A stretch of 64,000 bases of DNA from Candidatus Saccharimonadales bacterium (GCA_035697325.1 DASSDB010000002.1:519426-583425); one strand, 5' to 3'; positions 15,045-24,782 are shown, counted from the first letter of the stretch. A program made the numbers and translations. Notes: generated from the letters alone by a model not told the origin.

Positions 15045-16121
15045 ATGGATATAACGCTTATTTTTATTGTTTTAGGTTTGATTATTGTCGGTTTTGCTGC
15101 GGTTATTTTTGTATTGAACCAGCGGCTAAGTGAAATGAAGAATGCGGGTGCCGTTGAGCTCATGAAGACTGATCTTGTTGAACTAAGCCGCAATGTCGGC
15201 GCCTTGCAGCAGGCCATGGGTGACAAGCTAGAACGTAGCACGACAGTCATGCAGGCATCGGTGCAAAAGCAGCTCGGCGAGAGTGCTAAGCTGGTGGCAG
15301 ACGTTACTCAGCGGTTAGCCAAACTGGATGAAACCAACCGGCGCGTGGTTGACGTGGCCGACGAGCTTAAGACGCTCCAAAACGTTTTGCAAAATCCGAA
15401 ACAACGCGGTGTTTTTGGCGAGTATTACTTGCAATCAGTGCTCGAAAACGTCTTGCCCCCAGGACAGTTTGCGATGCAATACAAGTTTAACGATGGTGAA
15501 ATTGTGGATGCGGTGATTTTTTTGGAGCGAGGGCAAATCTTAGCTATAGATAGTAAGTTCAGCCTTGAAAATTACAATCGTATGATCGAGGCAAAAGACA
15601 AACCTGAGCGCGAGCGTTTATTGTTAAAAGTGAAGGCTGACCTTAAGGGAAGAATCGACGAAACTAGTAAATATATCCGACCAAACGAAAACACAATGGA
15701 CTTTGCGTTTATGTTTATTCCGAGTGAATCATTATACTACGATCTTCTTATCAATAATGTCGGTAATGGTGGTAGCTCACGCGACCTTATTGAATATGCA
15801 TTTCGCGATAAACATGTGATCATCGTGAGTCCTACAAGTTTTATGGCGTATCTCCAAACAGTGCTCCAAGGGCTTCGTAGCCTCCAAATTGAAGAGCAGG
15901 CTAAAGATATTCAGGTGCGTGTAGGCAAGTTAGGTCAGCATATCGGTAAATTTGAAGTATATATGCAAAAACTTGGGTCATCTCTTGGGACAACCGTAAA
16001 CCACTTCAATAATGCCCATAAAGAACTAGGAAAAGTTGATAAAGACGTTATAAAAATAGCCAATACTGCTGCGGGTGTTGAGCCGGTGTTGCTTGATAGA
16101 CCTCGCCAAGACGAGGATTAG
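15045..16121 (+). CDS. rmuC: DNA recombination protein RmuC
   Basis: 358 residues: an N-terminal membrane helix (about 1-24), a coiled coil (about 30-115), then the RmuC nuclease-like domain (GVFGEYYLQSVLENVLPPGQ, VDAVIFLERGQILAIDSKFS, AFMFIPSESLYYDLL, VIIVSPTSFMAYLQTV). RmuC is linked to limiting inversion at short inverted repeats and belongs to the PD-(D/E)XK nuclease superfamily; AIDSKFSLENY holds the expected acidic/Lys pair. TATACT ends six bases before the ATG. Confidence 0.9.
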   Translation: MDITLIFIVLGLIIVGFAAVIFVLNQRLSEMKNAGAVELMKTDLVELSRNVGALQQAMGDKLERSTTVMQASVQKQLGESAKLVADVTQRLAKLDETNRRVVDVADELKTLQNVLQNPKQRGVFGEYYLQSVLENVLPPGQFAMQYKFNDGEIVDAVIFLERGQILAIDSKFSLENYNRMIEAKDKPERERLLLKVKADLKGRIDETSKYIRPNENTMDFAFMFIPSESLYYDLLINNVGNGGSSRDLIEYAFRDKHVIIVSPTSFMAYLQTVLQGLRSLQIEEQAKDIQVRVGKLGQHIGKFEVYMQKLGSSLGTTVNHFNNAHKELGKVDKDVIKIANTAAGVEPVLLDRPRQDED

Positions 16122-16130
16122 GCATTCAAA

Positions 16131-16194
16131 AACCCGCTCCTTACAGTAAGCGTCTAGCTCCTTTATGGAGGAGCGAGCTTTTGAAGAGCGGGTT
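16131..16194. terminator. Composite hairpin between rmuC and orphan zinc-ribbon gene
   Basis: AACCCGCTC (16131-16139) pairs with GAGCGGGTT (16186-16194), enclosing a second hairpin around CTCCTTTATGGAG. Read on the minus strand it begins at the stop codon of the zinc-ribbon gene and is followed by TTTTT. Confidence 0.7.
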
Positions 16195-16537
16195 ACCGCA
16201 CGGGCAGACGATCCCACCATGCGCAGCCATCAGCGGGAACGCTGGTGTAGCCCCAGAAGCCGGTGTTTTCGGCGGTAGGAATGGCAGGAATCCTCCACTT
16301 GATGCAGTCCGTCGGCAGGCCGAGGTCAGACATGTACTTGCCGTCGGGCCGCATGGTCGAAATGTCGACACTCTGTTCTGCGGCCGAGTCGTCCGCACAG
16401 AGAAGGGTATGTGCCACCTGATGTTCTCGCCACAGCTTGACACCAGTCCTGCCACACTTGCCGCAGGTGTAGCTTGTCGGCGTCGCCGAGGAAGCGTAGT
16501 CTACCGGTTGGGTTGGGTCGATAATGGACCTGCTCAC
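16193..16537 (-). CDS. Orphan CxxC (zinc-ribbon-like) protein, GC-rich cassette
   Basis: 114 residues from GTG at 16537, chosen because GAGGTG lies six bases upstream. TCGKCGRTGVKLWREHQ and LLCADD give a CxxC plus a further Cys, resembling one half of a zinc ribbon, and the end GFWGYTSVPADGCAWWDRLP is a Trp/Tyr-rich conserved tail. I have seen similar short proteins in phages and varied bacteria, but no function is known to me. GC-rich third positions, own TTGACA promoter and hairpin at the stop place it with the other orphan units. Confidence 0.65.
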   Translation of the reverse strand: MSRSIIDPTQPVDYASSATPTSYTCGKCGRTGVKLWREHQVAHTLLCADDSAAEQSVDISTMRPDGKYMSDLGLPTDCIKWRIPAIPTAENTGFWGYTSVPADGCAWWDRLPVR

Positions 16538-16574
16538 GTTTTTCACCTCGTGTAGTTGTGCCAATGACTGGGAT

Positions 16575-16604
16575 AAATTAGCATATTTTACTATCTCTTG
16601 TCAA
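16575..16604 (-). promoter_or_regulatory. Promoter of orphan zinc-ribbon gene
   Basis: Minus strand TTGACA (16604-16599) and a weak TAATTT (16580-16575) at 18-base spacing. The -35 box overlaps the foot of the terminator hairpin that follows the aquaporin-like gene. Confidence 0.5.
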
Positions 16605-16641
16605 ATAAAAGAAAGTCCGTGACAGGACCTTCTTTTATTTG
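16602..16641. terminator. Long hairpin downstream of aquaporin-like gene
   Basis: CAAATAAAAGAAAGTCC (16602-16618) pairs with GGACCTTCTTTTATTTG (16625-16641) at 16 of 17 positions. It lies just past the stop of the aquaporin-like gene on the minus strand. Confidence 0.75.
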
Positions 16642-16655
16642 ATCGGTATGAATTT

Positions 16656-17504
16656 TTACGCGTTTTCGCGGCTGTTATTGCGAAGAAGATCGTAAAGCGC
16701 GAAACCAATAACCGCACCAAGAATGCTTCCAAGTATGTATACGGCCCATGACCATACATTGCCAAAGTTGACCTGAAGGGCAACAGCAACGGCTGGGTTG
16801 AGGATCGCGCTGGCACTAATTAGGGCTGCGGCAGAACCTGCGATCATGAGACCGAGATAGACACCAAGACCCACGGTAAAGGCGGCTGCGGTGCGCTCCT
16901 TGATTTCGCGTGTTGCTGCTGCGACGGCAAAGCCAAAGATTGCAGTACCCAAAACTTCGCTCATAAGTACAAGCCACTGCTTGCCTTCAGGAAGTGCTGC
17001 TGCCTTGAACAGCTCAGCACCGGCTGAGTAGAGCTGGTTTGGGTTTGCGGCGGTTGTATTGCTCATGTATGCATTGAGAATAACAAGTGCGAGCATTGCA
17101 CCGAGCACTTGGGCAACAACGTAGCCCAGTGCACGCCATGCGCCAATACGGCGAGTGACCCATGCGGCAATAGTAAGCGCAGGGTTAACATATGCACCAG
17201 ACATCGTTCCGATGGCAAGTACAACACCGACTAATGCGAAGAAAACCAAAATCGGTTGTCCTTGGCCGGCTATGATAGCCGCAGCAAAAATAAAGGTTCC
17301 GATAAACTCGGCAATCAATGCTGCGATCAGCGGCCGTCGGCCGATGTCTAGTTTAAACGTTTTTTTCTGTGTTGCTTCAGCGACAGCTACAGGACGAGAT
17401 TCAACAGCCTTTACGGTCGTTACCTTTGTGCTCGTCTGCTTTTTAGCGGCTGCTTTTTTGGCAGTCGACTTTTTGCTGGTCGAAGCGGCTTTTTTGGTAG
17501 CCAT
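16656..17504 (-). CDS. Aquaporin/MIP-like channel with Lys/Ala-rich tail
   Basis: 282 residues from the ATG at 17504 with AAGGAGG upstream. Residues 1-50 are a histone-H1-like Lys/Ala/Thr tail (STSKKSTAKKAAAKKQ). Then six membrane helices with GAYVNPALTIAAW (first NPA box) and SAILNPAVAVAL (second NPA box). Canonical aquaporins carry Arg after the second NPA; here it is Val, so the selectivity filter differs and the transported solute (water, small neutral solute or gas) is uncertain. Expected in the cytoplasmic membrane with the tail in the cytoplasm. Confidence 0.82.
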   Translation of the reverse strand: MATKKAASTSKKSTAKKAAAKKQTSTKVTTVKAVESRPVAVAEATQKKTFKLDIGRRPLIAALIAEFIGTFIFAAAIIAGQGQPILVFFALVGVVLAIGTMSGAYVNPALTIAAWVTRRIGAWRALGYVVAQVLGAMLALVILNAYMSNTTAANPNQLYSAGAELFKAAALPEGKQWLVLMSEVLGTAIFGFAVAAATREIKERTAAAFTVGLGVYLGLMIAGSAAALISASAILNPAVAVALQVNFGNVWSWAVYILGSILGAVIGFALYDLLRNNSRENA

Positions 17505-17584
17505 GTATTTCCCTCCTTTAGTGAAATATAGGGATAGTATACCATAAATTGTATCGCGCAAATACCGGGTGTATACTAGGTGCA

Positions 17585-17821
17585 ATGGCATTATTTATTA
17601 GACAAAGCGAAGACAGATCTAAATTACAGGAGCGTTTGGCTGCCGAACTTCAAGAAAAAGCGAAGGCGAAAGCGCTTGCCGAAAATGAACCGAAAGACAT
17701 AGAAGATTCGGCATATCTAAAGGATACAAAAAAGACGACCAGCCTAGCTTGGGCATGGGTGGTTATCGGTCTTTTGGCCGCAATCGTTGTGGTGATGCTG
17801 TTTTTACAAACGGCTCGCTAA
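17585..17821 (+). CDS. Small tail-anchored membrane protein, unknown
   Basis: 78 residues: an N-terminal charged helix (QEKAKAKALAENEPKDIED) and one C-terminal membrane helix (WVVIGLLAAIVVVMLFL). TATACT (17572-17577) ends seven bases before the ATG, supporting this start over upstream codons. It lies 49 bases before pheS in the same direction and might be co-transcribed. Not recognised. Confidence 0.65.
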   Translation: MALFIRQSEDRSKLQERLAAELQEKAKAKALAENEPKDIEDSAYLKDTKKTTSLAWAWVVIGLLAAIVVVMLFLQTAR

Positions 17822-17870
17822 TTTTTGTCTCGATTTTTTATACCTCTATAGGCTATACTAATCCATAGAT

Positions 17871-18878
17871 ATGGAAGCAATTGATACTCTGCGTTCTCAG
17901 CTTTTAGAGCGCATCGAACAATCCGAACAGCCACGAGACATTTTAAAAGCCGATGAAATTAAAAAACTCTATGCTGCTATTCCGAGCTTGTTGCCTGAAG
18001 AACGAGCTCTGTTCGGCAAGCGTGTTAACGAGCTGAAGATCGAACTTGAAAAGGCAATCGAAGTCCGTGAAGCCAGCCGGGAAGATGCGGCGATCGAACC
18101 GATTGACATTACCGCACCTTGGGACGTGAATACAAAAGCATCACAACTTCTTCCCACCACGCAAGGTAGTCGCCATCCGCTAACTCGCGAGCTGGAGCAT
18201 GTCGTCGATATTTTTACACGCATGGGATTTGAAGCGATTGAGTCTCGCCAAATTGATGACGATTTTCACATGTTTGGTGCGCTCAATTTTCCCGAAAATC
18301 ATCCTGCCCGCGATGGCTACGATACCTTTCGTACTGAAGAGGGATTCATCCCTCCTGCGCACACCAGCACGATGCAGAATCGTATTTTAAAAGATGGTAA
18401 GGCCAAACTTGAGGCAGGTGGGCAAATTGCCGCCGTAAGTTATGGGCGCGTGTTTCGAAATGAGGATGTCGATGCGACGCACGAACATACATTCTATCAA
18501 TGCGAAGGCGTGTTCGTGAGTCGTGATGCGAGCTTGGGCCAAATGCTTGGAACGCTACGCAGCTTTTTCCAAACATATTATGGGCAAGAACTAAAAATCA
18601 AAACACAGCCGGGTTACTTCCCATTTGTTGAGCCGGGACTTGAGTTTGCAATTGAAAAACCGGCGGCACTAGGGGGTAAACCAGGCGAATGGCTGGAGAT
18701 GCTTGGGTGCGGTATGATTCACCCCAATGTGCTTAAGGCGGCTGGTATCGACCCAAATAAATATACAGGTTTTGCGTGGGGAGGGGGTGTCGAGCGCCTC
18801 GTGATGCTTAAATATGGCATTGAAGATCTTCGCTATTTTGAATCCGGCAAACTACAATTTTTGAGGAAGTTCGCATGA
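17871..18878 (+). CDS. pheS: Phenylalanyl-tRNA synthetase alpha subunit
   Basis: 335 residues, usual bacterial length. N-terminal coiled coil (1-75), then the class II catalytic core: HPLTRELEHVVDIFTRMGFE (motif 1 region), YGRVFRNEDVDATHEHTFYQ (motif 2) and GFAWGGGVERLVMLKYGIED (motif 3). With PheT it forms the alpha2beta2 enzyme that charges tRNA-Phe in the cytoplasm. Its TGA overlaps the start of the next gene by four bases. Confidence 0.96.
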   Translation: MEAIDTLRSQLLERIEQSEQPRDILKADEIKKLYAAIPSLLPEERALFGKRVNELKIELEKAIEVREASREDAAIEPIDITAPWDVNTKASQLLPTTQGSRHPLTRELEHVVDIFTRMGFEAIESRQIDDDFHMFGALNFPENHPARDGYDTFRTEEGFIPPAHTSTMQNRILKDGKAKLEAGGQIAAVSYGRVFRNEDVDATHEHTFYQCEGVFVSRDASLGQMLGTLRSFFQTYYGQELKIKTQPGYFPFVEPGLEFAIEKPAALGGKPGEWLEMLGCGMIHPNVLKAAGIDPNKYTGFAWGGGVERLVMLKYGIEDLRYFESGKLQFLRKFA

Positions 18879-19357
18879 GTCCAGCGGAAATCGAACCCAT
18901 CATTCGCGAATATATTGAGCAAGTCGTTCATATGTCGCTTGCAACTGTGAAGGACAACAAGCCATGGGTATGCGAAGTGCATTTTTCGTATGATGACGAA
19001 CTGAATCTTTACTTTACTTCAAGTAAAAACAGCCGCCATGCTCAGGAGCTCATTGCTAATCCTTTCGTTGCGGGCAATATTGTTACGCAGCATTTTAAAA
19101 ACCAGAAAGTCCGATGCGTTGAATTTGAGGGGGAAGCGGAAATGCTTGATGGTGCCGAGGCAGAGCAGACAGCTTACGCAGCGTACGTCAATCGATTTGG
19201 TGAATCGGAAGGTCTTCTCAATGAAATCCGAAAAGACGGTGATGTTCGTTCATTTAAAATTACCGTACACGATTTCTTCTTGTTTGACAGCTATGGAGAG
19301 TCGCGCGGAAAACATCACTTACCTTGGAAGGGTAAAATAGCGGAGAGTAGCAAATGA
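18875..19357 (+). CDS. Pyridoxamine-5'-phosphate-oxidase-like FMN-binding protein
   Basis: 160 residues with the split-barrel pattern of the PNPOx-like superfamily: VHMSLATVKDNKPWVCEVHF, LNLYFTSSKNSRHAQELIAN, and KVRCVEFEGEAEML. Likely binds FMN or F420-type flavin; the substrate is unknown. It overlaps pheS upstream and pheT downstream by four bases each, so it is translated between the two synthetase subunits. No pyridoxine genes are nearby, so a vitamin B6 role should not be assumed. Confidence 0.8.
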   Translation: MSPAEIEPIIREYIEQVVHMSLATVKDNKPWVCEVHFSYDDELNLYFTSSKNSRHAQELIANPFVAGNIVTQHFKNQKVRCVEFEGEAEMLDGAEAEQTAYAAYVNRFGESEGLLNEIRKDGDVRSFKITVHDFFLFDSYGESRGKHHLPWKGKIAESSK

Positions 19358-21846
19358 TTATTTCTGTAAATTGGCTAAAAGAATATACGGACATCGACCT
19401 GCCGATCGCTGAGCTTGCGACACTCATCGGTGCTCGTCTTGTTGAGATTGAAGAAACAATTGATCTCAGCGAAAAGTATAAAAATGTAGTGATTGCTCGT
19501 GTTGCGTCATGTGAGAAACTTGAAGATTCCGATCATCTTAACGTAACAAAACTTGATGACGGTGGCGTGGTTGATGGTGTTGAGCGTGATGAAAATGGCT
19601 ATGTGCAAGTAGTTTGCGGCGCTCCAAACGTACGTGCGGGTCTACTTGTTGCGTGGTTACCTCCTCAAACAACAGTGCCTGAAACTTTTGGCACAAACGA
19701 GCCATTTGTGCTCGGCGCCCGCAAGCTTCGTGGGGTAATGAGCAATGGTATGATCGCGAGCCCGCGTGAACTGGCGCTTTTTGATGATCACGAAGGAATC
19801 TTGGAAATTGCAGACATGGATGTGCAGCCAGGTGTCTCTTTTTCAAAAACGTTCGCGCTCGACGACACATTGCTTGATATTGAAAACAAATCACTTACTC
19901 ATCGCCCCGATGCGTTTGGGGTGATCGGCTTTGCTCGCGAAGTTGCAGGTATCCAAAATATGCCTTTTAAAACGCCGGTATGGCTCAAAAATACGGACCC
20001 CGATTTCGCCATTTCCGCGAGTGCAACTACGTCGCCGAAAGTATCCATAGATGACCCAGAGCTTTCTGCGCGGTACCAGGGTGTTGTTATTGGAAATCTT
20101 GACGGTCTAAAAAAGTCACAGCTTTCTTTACAAACTTTTTTGGCACGCGTGGGTATGCGGCCGATCAGCGCCATTGTTGATGTGACTAATTATCTTATGC
20201 TCGAGACAGGCCAGCCTCTTCATGCGTTTGATTACGATAAATTGGCGGCCGTTAATAATGGCGCCATCGATATCCATGTGCGGAGCGGCCGCGAGGGGGA
20301 GACTCTTGCTTTACTCGATGGCCGAACCATCACGCTCTCTTCGGAAGATATTATAATTGCGAATGGTGAAACAGCCGTTGCTCTCGCCGGTGCAATGGGT
20401 GGCGCTGATACTGAAATCGATGAGTCAACGAAAACGATTTTCCTAGAAAGCGCAACGTTTAATCTTTACAATTTGCGGGCGACGCAAATGCGCCACGGTA
20501 TATTCAGTGAAGCAATTACCAGATTCACCAAAGGTCAGCCAGCAGCTCTGACGGCACCTGTTTTAAGACGGTTCATAGAACTTCTTGAGGGCACAATGAC
20601 TGCGGTGCAATTAAGTGAGGTCGTTGAAGACTATCCTAAAAAGAGAGGGCAAGAATGGATTGAGCTTAGTCGTAGCCAGGTCAACAAAACGCTCGGGTCT
20701 GATTTCACAGCAGAAGCTATTGAAGCAGCGCTTCGTAACGTTGAATTTATCGTGGAAGGCGACGGTGAAATGTTTCGTGTGGCGGCGCCTTATTGGCGAA
20801 GCGATATTCATATTTCCGAAGATATTATCGAAGAAGTTGGTCGGCTTAATGGCTTTGACTCAATCAAACCGACGCTGCCTGAGCGTGACTTTACAGCTGT
20901 AGTACCAAGTGACTTTGATGTATTGCGAGCGCGTGTTCGTGATTTACTTACAAGAGCGGGGGCGAACGAGCTTTTAACATATAGTTTTGTGCATGGTGAT
21001 ATTTTAGAAAAGGCCGGCCAGAAAAGGGATGATTCGTATCGTATTACCAACTCCATCAGTCCCGATCTCCAGTATTATCGTCAGACACTTACGCCGAGCT
21101 TGCTTCAGTATGTTTATCCAAATATTAAGCAGGGTTACGATGCCTTTGCCCTATTTGAACTTAATAAAGTTCATCCTAAAACTCATGGCATGACTGACGA
21201 AAATGTACCGCGCGAAGCTGATATGCTTGGGCTTGTCGTTGCAAACAAGAACCAGCAAGAAGGTGCGCCGTATTATCAAGCTAAACGACTGCTTGATTAC
21301 TTAGCGCAGAGCCTTGGTCTTGAGCTTGAGTATGCGTCAGTCGGTCCGAGTTCAAATTATCCCGTTACGGCACCATTTGAGTATCGGCACTCGGCATTTG
21401 TCACAGACAAGAAAACGAACACATTTCTAGGTATTGTTGGTGAGTATAGGAAATCCGTATCACGTGCATTCAAATTACCCGCAAGTACGGCAGGGTTTGA
21501 ACTTGGCATGAACGAACTATATGAGGCTGTATCAAAACTCGAGAGTAACTATACGCCAATCAGCCGTTTCCCCGGAACAGAACGTGATATATGTTTTCGG
21601 GTGAGCGCTGAGATTTCTTATGCAGAAATCGTATCGGCGGTGGCACGCGTACTTGAATCTGAAACGGTAGAATCCTCAATTGCTCCTGTGGATATATATC
21701 AGTCCGAAGACAAAACGATGAAGAATATCACCATTCGAATTAAGCTTATTGCTCATGACCGTACGCTTACGGGCGATGACGCGGCGCGGATTGTTGATGA
21801 TGTTACGACGAACGTTATAAAACAGACAAACGCGACTGTTGTGTAG
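19354..21846 (+). CDS. pheT: Phenylalanyl-tRNA synthetase beta subunit
   Basis: 830 residues. Domains in order: an EMAP-II/OB-like tRNA-binding domain (about 40-160; VVIARVASCEKLEDSDHLNV), B3/B4 editing domain (about 220-410; VTNYLMLETGQPLHAFD), B5 (about 425-500), the catalytic-like domain, and a C-terminal ferredoxin-fold anticodon-binding domain (about 735-830; YTPISRFPGTERDICFRV). Full length. It recognises tRNA-Phe and edits Tyr-tRNA. ATGA overlap with the FMN-binding protein. Confidence 0.96.
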   Translation: MIISVNWLKEYTDIDLPIAELATLIGARLVEIEETIDLSEKYKNVVIARVASCEKLEDSDHLNVTKLDDGGVVDGVERDENGYVQVVCGAPNVRAGLLVAWLPPQTTVPETFGTNEPFVLGARKLRGVMSNGMIASPRELALFDDHEGILEIADMDVQPGVSFSKTFALDDTLLDIENKSLTHRPDAFGVIGFAREVAGIQNMPFKTPVWLKNTDPDFAISASATTSPKVSIDDPELSARYQGVVIGNLDGLKKSQLSLQTFLARVGMRPISAIVDVTNYLMLETGQPLHAFDYDKLAAVNNGAIDIHVRSGREGETLALLDGRTITLSSEDIIIANGETAVALAGAMGGADTEIDESTKTIFLESATFNLYNLRATQMRHGIFSEAITRFTKGQPAALTAPVLRRFIELLEGTMTAVQLSEVVEDYPKKRGQEWIELSRSQVNKTLGSDFTAEAIEAALRNVEFIVEGDGEMFRVAAPYWRSDIHISEDIIEEVGRLNGFDSIKPTLPERDFTAVVPSDFDVLRARVRDLLTRAGANELLTYSFVHGDILEKAGQKRDDSYRITNSISPDLQYYRQTLTPSLLQYVYPNIKQGYDAFALFELNKVHPKTHGMTDENVPREADMLGLVVANKNQQEGAPYYQAKRLLDYLAQSLGLELEYASVGPSSNYPVTAPFEYRHSAFVTDKKTNTFLGIVGEYRKSVSRAFKLPASTAGFELGMNELYEAVSKLESNYTPISRFPGTERDICFRVSAEISYAEIVSAVARVLESETVESSIAPVDIYQSEDKTMKNITIRIKLIAHDRTLTGDDAARIVDDVTTNVIKQTNATVV

Positions 21847-21928
21847 TAAGGCAAAACACACGGACAACTTCGTAATCGCTTCTGCATTCGTCACTGGTGA
21901 ATAGCTTCCCCAAACATTCATCCGGGTG

Positions 21929-21934
21929 TATGAT
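21929..21934 (+). promoter_or_regulatory. -10 box before cyo operon
   Basis: TATGAT ends seven bases before an ATG at 21942 and 38 bases before the cyoA start. Spacing to the first ATG equals that of the leaderless genes in the window. Confidence 0.45.
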
Positions 21935-21941
21935 ATAAGCA

Positions 21942-21989
21942 ATGTTTATGCTTAACTTTTTTCGGATAAGACATGCGAAGAATAACTAA
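21942..21989 (+). CDS. Possible leaderless 15-codon upstream ORF
   Basis: The ATG at 21942 opens [15 protein letters not shown] followed by TAA at 21987-21989. It overlaps the first 17 bases of cyoA in another frame. It may be translated from the leaderless end and couple translation into cyoA, which lacks a good ribosome site. It could also be chance. Confidence 0.3.
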   Translation: MFMLNFFRIRHAKNN

Positions 21990-22839
21990 AATTATCCTTG
22001 CTTCGGTCGCTGTTATAGGACTTGGTGGTATCTTTTATTTTCTGTTGCATGGCGCGGATATAGCCGTTTTGAACCCTAAGGGACAAATCGCGGATAAGCA
22101 GCGAGACCTTATGATTATCGCAACAATACTCGGAATGAGCGTCGTGTTGCCTGTATTCATTATGTTGTTCGTATTCGCCTGGAAATACAGAGAGGGAAAC
22201 ACCAAAGCGCGGTATATGCCCGACTGGCAAAATAACCGGATAATTGAAACTGTATGGTGGGGAGTGCCGTTTATTATCATTACAATCCTTGGTGTTATCG
22301 CCTGGCAAAGTTCGCACGAGCTAGACCCATATAGGTCGCTTGATTCATCTAAAAAGCCAGTTAAAATTCAGGTAGTTGCGCTCCAGTGGCGCTGGCTTTT
22401 CATATACCCGGATGACCATATAGCGAGCCTTAGTGAAGTGAGATTTCCTGTTAATACGCCGGTTGATTTTGAAATAACGGCAGATGCCCCTATGAACTCG
22501 TTTTGGATTCCAAAACTGGGCGGTCAAGTGTACGCAATGACGGGTATGTCAACGCAATTGCATCTTCAGGCGAACGAAAAAGGTGATTACCCGGGAAGTT
22601 CCGCAAATATTAGCGGTGAAGGATTTGCTGATATGAAATTTACCGCCAAGGTCGTATCGGATGATGATTTTGCACGCTGGAAAAACGATGCCAAGACCGC
22701 CAAGGAAGAAATGAACAGTACGGCATACGCTAAAATTGCTGAACCCTCAAAAGACACAACGCCTCGTCTTTATACGCTGAGTGAAATTGACCTTTATGAT
22801 ACGATAGTTATGAAATATATGGATATAGGGAATCACTAA
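21973..22839 (+). CDS. cyoA: Quinol oxidase subunit II
   Basis: 288 residues: an N-terminal hydrophobic helix, a second and third membrane helix (about 45-70 and 92-110), then a cupredoxin domain from about 125. [12 protein letters not shown] and [20 protein letters not shown] are typical. In place of the CuA ligands it has [14 protein letters not shown], as in bo3 ubiquinol oxidases rather than cytochrome c oxidases. No lipobox Cys is seen near the N-terminus. It docks the quinol site to the core subunit in the membrane. The stop overlaps cyoB by one base. Confidence 0.92.
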   Translation: MRRITKIILASVAVIGLGGIFYFLLHGADIAVLNPKGQIADKQRDLMIIATILGMSVVLPVFIMLFVFAWKYREGNTKARYMPDWQNNRIIETVWWGVPFIIITILGVIAWQSSHELDPYRSLDSSKKPVKIQVVALQWRWLFIYPDDHIASLSEVRFPVNTPVDFEITADAPMNSFWIPKLGGQVYAMTGMSTQLHLQANEKGDYPGSSANISGEGFADMKFTAKVVSDDDFARWKNDAKTAKEEMNSTAYAKIAEPSKDTTPRLYTLSEIDLYDTIVMKYMDIGNH

Positions 22840-24782
22840 TGTTTGGCCGTTTGAGCGTTGATGCTTTACCGCACGATCTTATTACTATCGGTGGTGCGGT
22901 AACCATGCTGGGCGGTGCACTTTTAGTTGTTGCGGCGCTGACATTTTTTAAACGATGGAAGTGGCTGTTTAAAGAATGGCTTACTTCGCTCGACCCGAAA
23001 AAAATAGGCGTCATGTATCTGATAATCGCCAGCATCATGTTGCTTCGGGGAGTAGGAGACGCGTTGCTTATGCGGACACAGCAGGCGCTCGCTTCGGATG
23101 CGGCCGGTATTTTGAGTAGTGATCATTTTCAGCAGATATTCTCAGCCCACGGAACAATCATGATTTTCTTTGTCGCAATGGGATTGATCTTCGGTTTATT
23201 TAATCTTCTTGTGCCGCTCCAGATCGGTTCGCGGGATGTTGCCTTTCCGTTTCTTAATTCGGTGAGTTTTTGGCTATTCGCTGTTGGGTTTGGGCTCGTT
23301 AATCTTTCCCTTATAGTGGGTGAATTTTCTGCCGCTGGCTGGCTGGCATATCCGCCACTTTCGGAATTGCAGTATAGCCCGGGAGTGGGGGTTGACTATT
23401 GGATATGGAGCCTTCAAATAGCAGGTGTCGGAAGTTTGCTATCGGGAATTAATTTCTTTGTGACAATCCTAAAAATGCGCGCACCCGGTATGACACTCAT
23501 GAAAATGCCTGTATTTATTTGGAGCGTGCTGGGAAGTCTTGTATTGATCATGTTTGCTTTTCCGATCCTTACGGCAACACTCGGTATGCTTTCGCTCGAT
23601 AGACTTATCGGGGCGCATTTCTTCACGACCGATGCGGGTGGAAATGCCATGATGTATATAAATCTTATCTGGGCCTGGGGGCACCCAGAAGTATATATTC
23701 TCATTCTGCCGGCGTTCGGAATATTTTCTGAAGTTGTCGCTACATTTTCACGTAAGCGTTTATTCGGCTATACGTCGATGGTATGGGCGATTGCGGCTAT
23801 TGCTTTTCTTTCATTCACTGTTTGGCTCCACCACTTCTTCACGATGGGAGCGGGTGCAAACGTCAATGCCTTCTTTGGCATTATGACCATGGTTATCGCC
23901 ATCCCTACGGGAGTAAAAGTCTTTAACTGGCTCTTTACGATGTATCGAGGACGAGTAAAATTTGCGACGCCAATGCTGTGGTTCATGGGCTTTATTGTTA
24001 CGTTTACACTTGGTGGCTTGGCCGGCGTGCTTATGTCGGTTCCGGCGATTGATTTCCAGGTACACAATAGCTTGTTCTTGGTAGCTCATTTCCACACGAT
24101 GATCATAGGCGGAGTCGTATTCGGATGTTTTGCCGGGTTTACTTACTGGTTTCCTAAATTTACTGGATTTACACTTAACGAACGACTGGGACGCTATGCA
24201 TTTTGGTCGTGGCTTGTTGGATTCCTTCTCGCGTTCACACCGCTGTATATTCTTGGATTTATGGGAGCGACGCGCCGACTTGACCACTACGATGCTTCTA
24301 TGGGATGGCAAGGCCTCTTTGTCGTAGCCGGAATCGGGGTGCTGTTTATCGGTCTGGGTATCTTTTTTCAGCTGCTTCAGCTGGGCTACAGCATATGGAA
24401 GCGAAATGAAAATCGAGTCCAAAATGATCCATGGAATGGACGTACGCTTGAATGGGCTGTCAGTTCTCCGCCGCCGGAGTATAACTTTGCCACTATTCCC
24501 GAAGTAAGTGAGCGCGATGCTTATTGGATGATGAAGCAAACGAAGCACAAAACAAAACCTTTCAAAGGTACGATCACTATCCCTAAAAATTCACCGCTTG
24601 GATTTATCATCGCGGTATTCGCATTCATGATAGGCTTTGGTATCGTATGGCATATGTTTTGGATGGCGGGAATCGGTCTGGTGGGGATTATTGTTTGCAT
24701 TATTGTTCGTATCTCATCTGACGAAACGGAGCGCCAAGTGGCTGTGAATGAAATGATACAAGAAAAAGGAAGTAGGGCATAA
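22839..24782 (+). CDS. cyoB: Quinol oxidase subunit I
   Basis: 647 residues, usual for CyoB. Haem and copper ligand regions are visible: [12 protein letters not shown] (low-spin haem His), [20 protein letters not shown] (CuB His and cross-linked Tyr, which also marks the D/K-channel family), WLHHFFTMG (two CuB His) and [14 protein letters not shown] (haem ligands). This core subunit reduces O2 to water and pumps protons. The start overlaps the cyoA stop (TAATG) and the end overlaps cyoC. Confidence 0.95.
   Translation: MFGRLSVDALPHDLITIGGAVTMLGGALLVVAALTFFKRWKWLFKEWLTSLDPKKIGVMYLIIASIMLLRGVGDALLMRTQQALASDAAGILSSDHFQQIFSAHGTIMIFFVAMGLIFGLFNLLVPLQIGSRDVAFPFLNSVSFWLFAVGFGLVNLSLIVGEFSAAGWLAYPPLSELQYSPGVGVDYWIWSLQIAGVGSLLSGINFFVTILKMRAPGMTLMKMPVFIWSVLGSLVLIMFAFPILTATLGMLSLDRLIGAHFFTTDAGGNAMMYINLIWAWGHPEVYILILPAFGIFSEVVATFSRKRLFGYTSMVWAIAAIAFLSFTVWLHHFFTMGAGANVNAFFGIMTMVIAIPTGVKVFNWLFTMYRGRVKFATPMLWFMGFIVTFTLGGLAGVLMSVPAIDFQVHNSLFLVAHFHTMIIGGVVFGCFAGFTYWFPKFTGFTLNERLGRYAFWSWLVGFLLAFTPLYILGFMGATRRLDHYDASMGWQGLFVVAGIGVLFIGLGIFFQLLQLGYSIWKRNENRVQNDPWNGRTLEWAVSSPPPEYNFATIPEVSERDAYWMMKQTKHKTKPFKGTITIPKNSPLGFIIAVFAFMIGFGIVWHMFWMAGIGLVGIIVCIIVRISSDETERQVAVNEMIQEKGSRA

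Noticed and set aside
23811..24548. 245-aa antisense ORF within cyoB
   Set aside because: Shadow of a clear cyoB coding frame.
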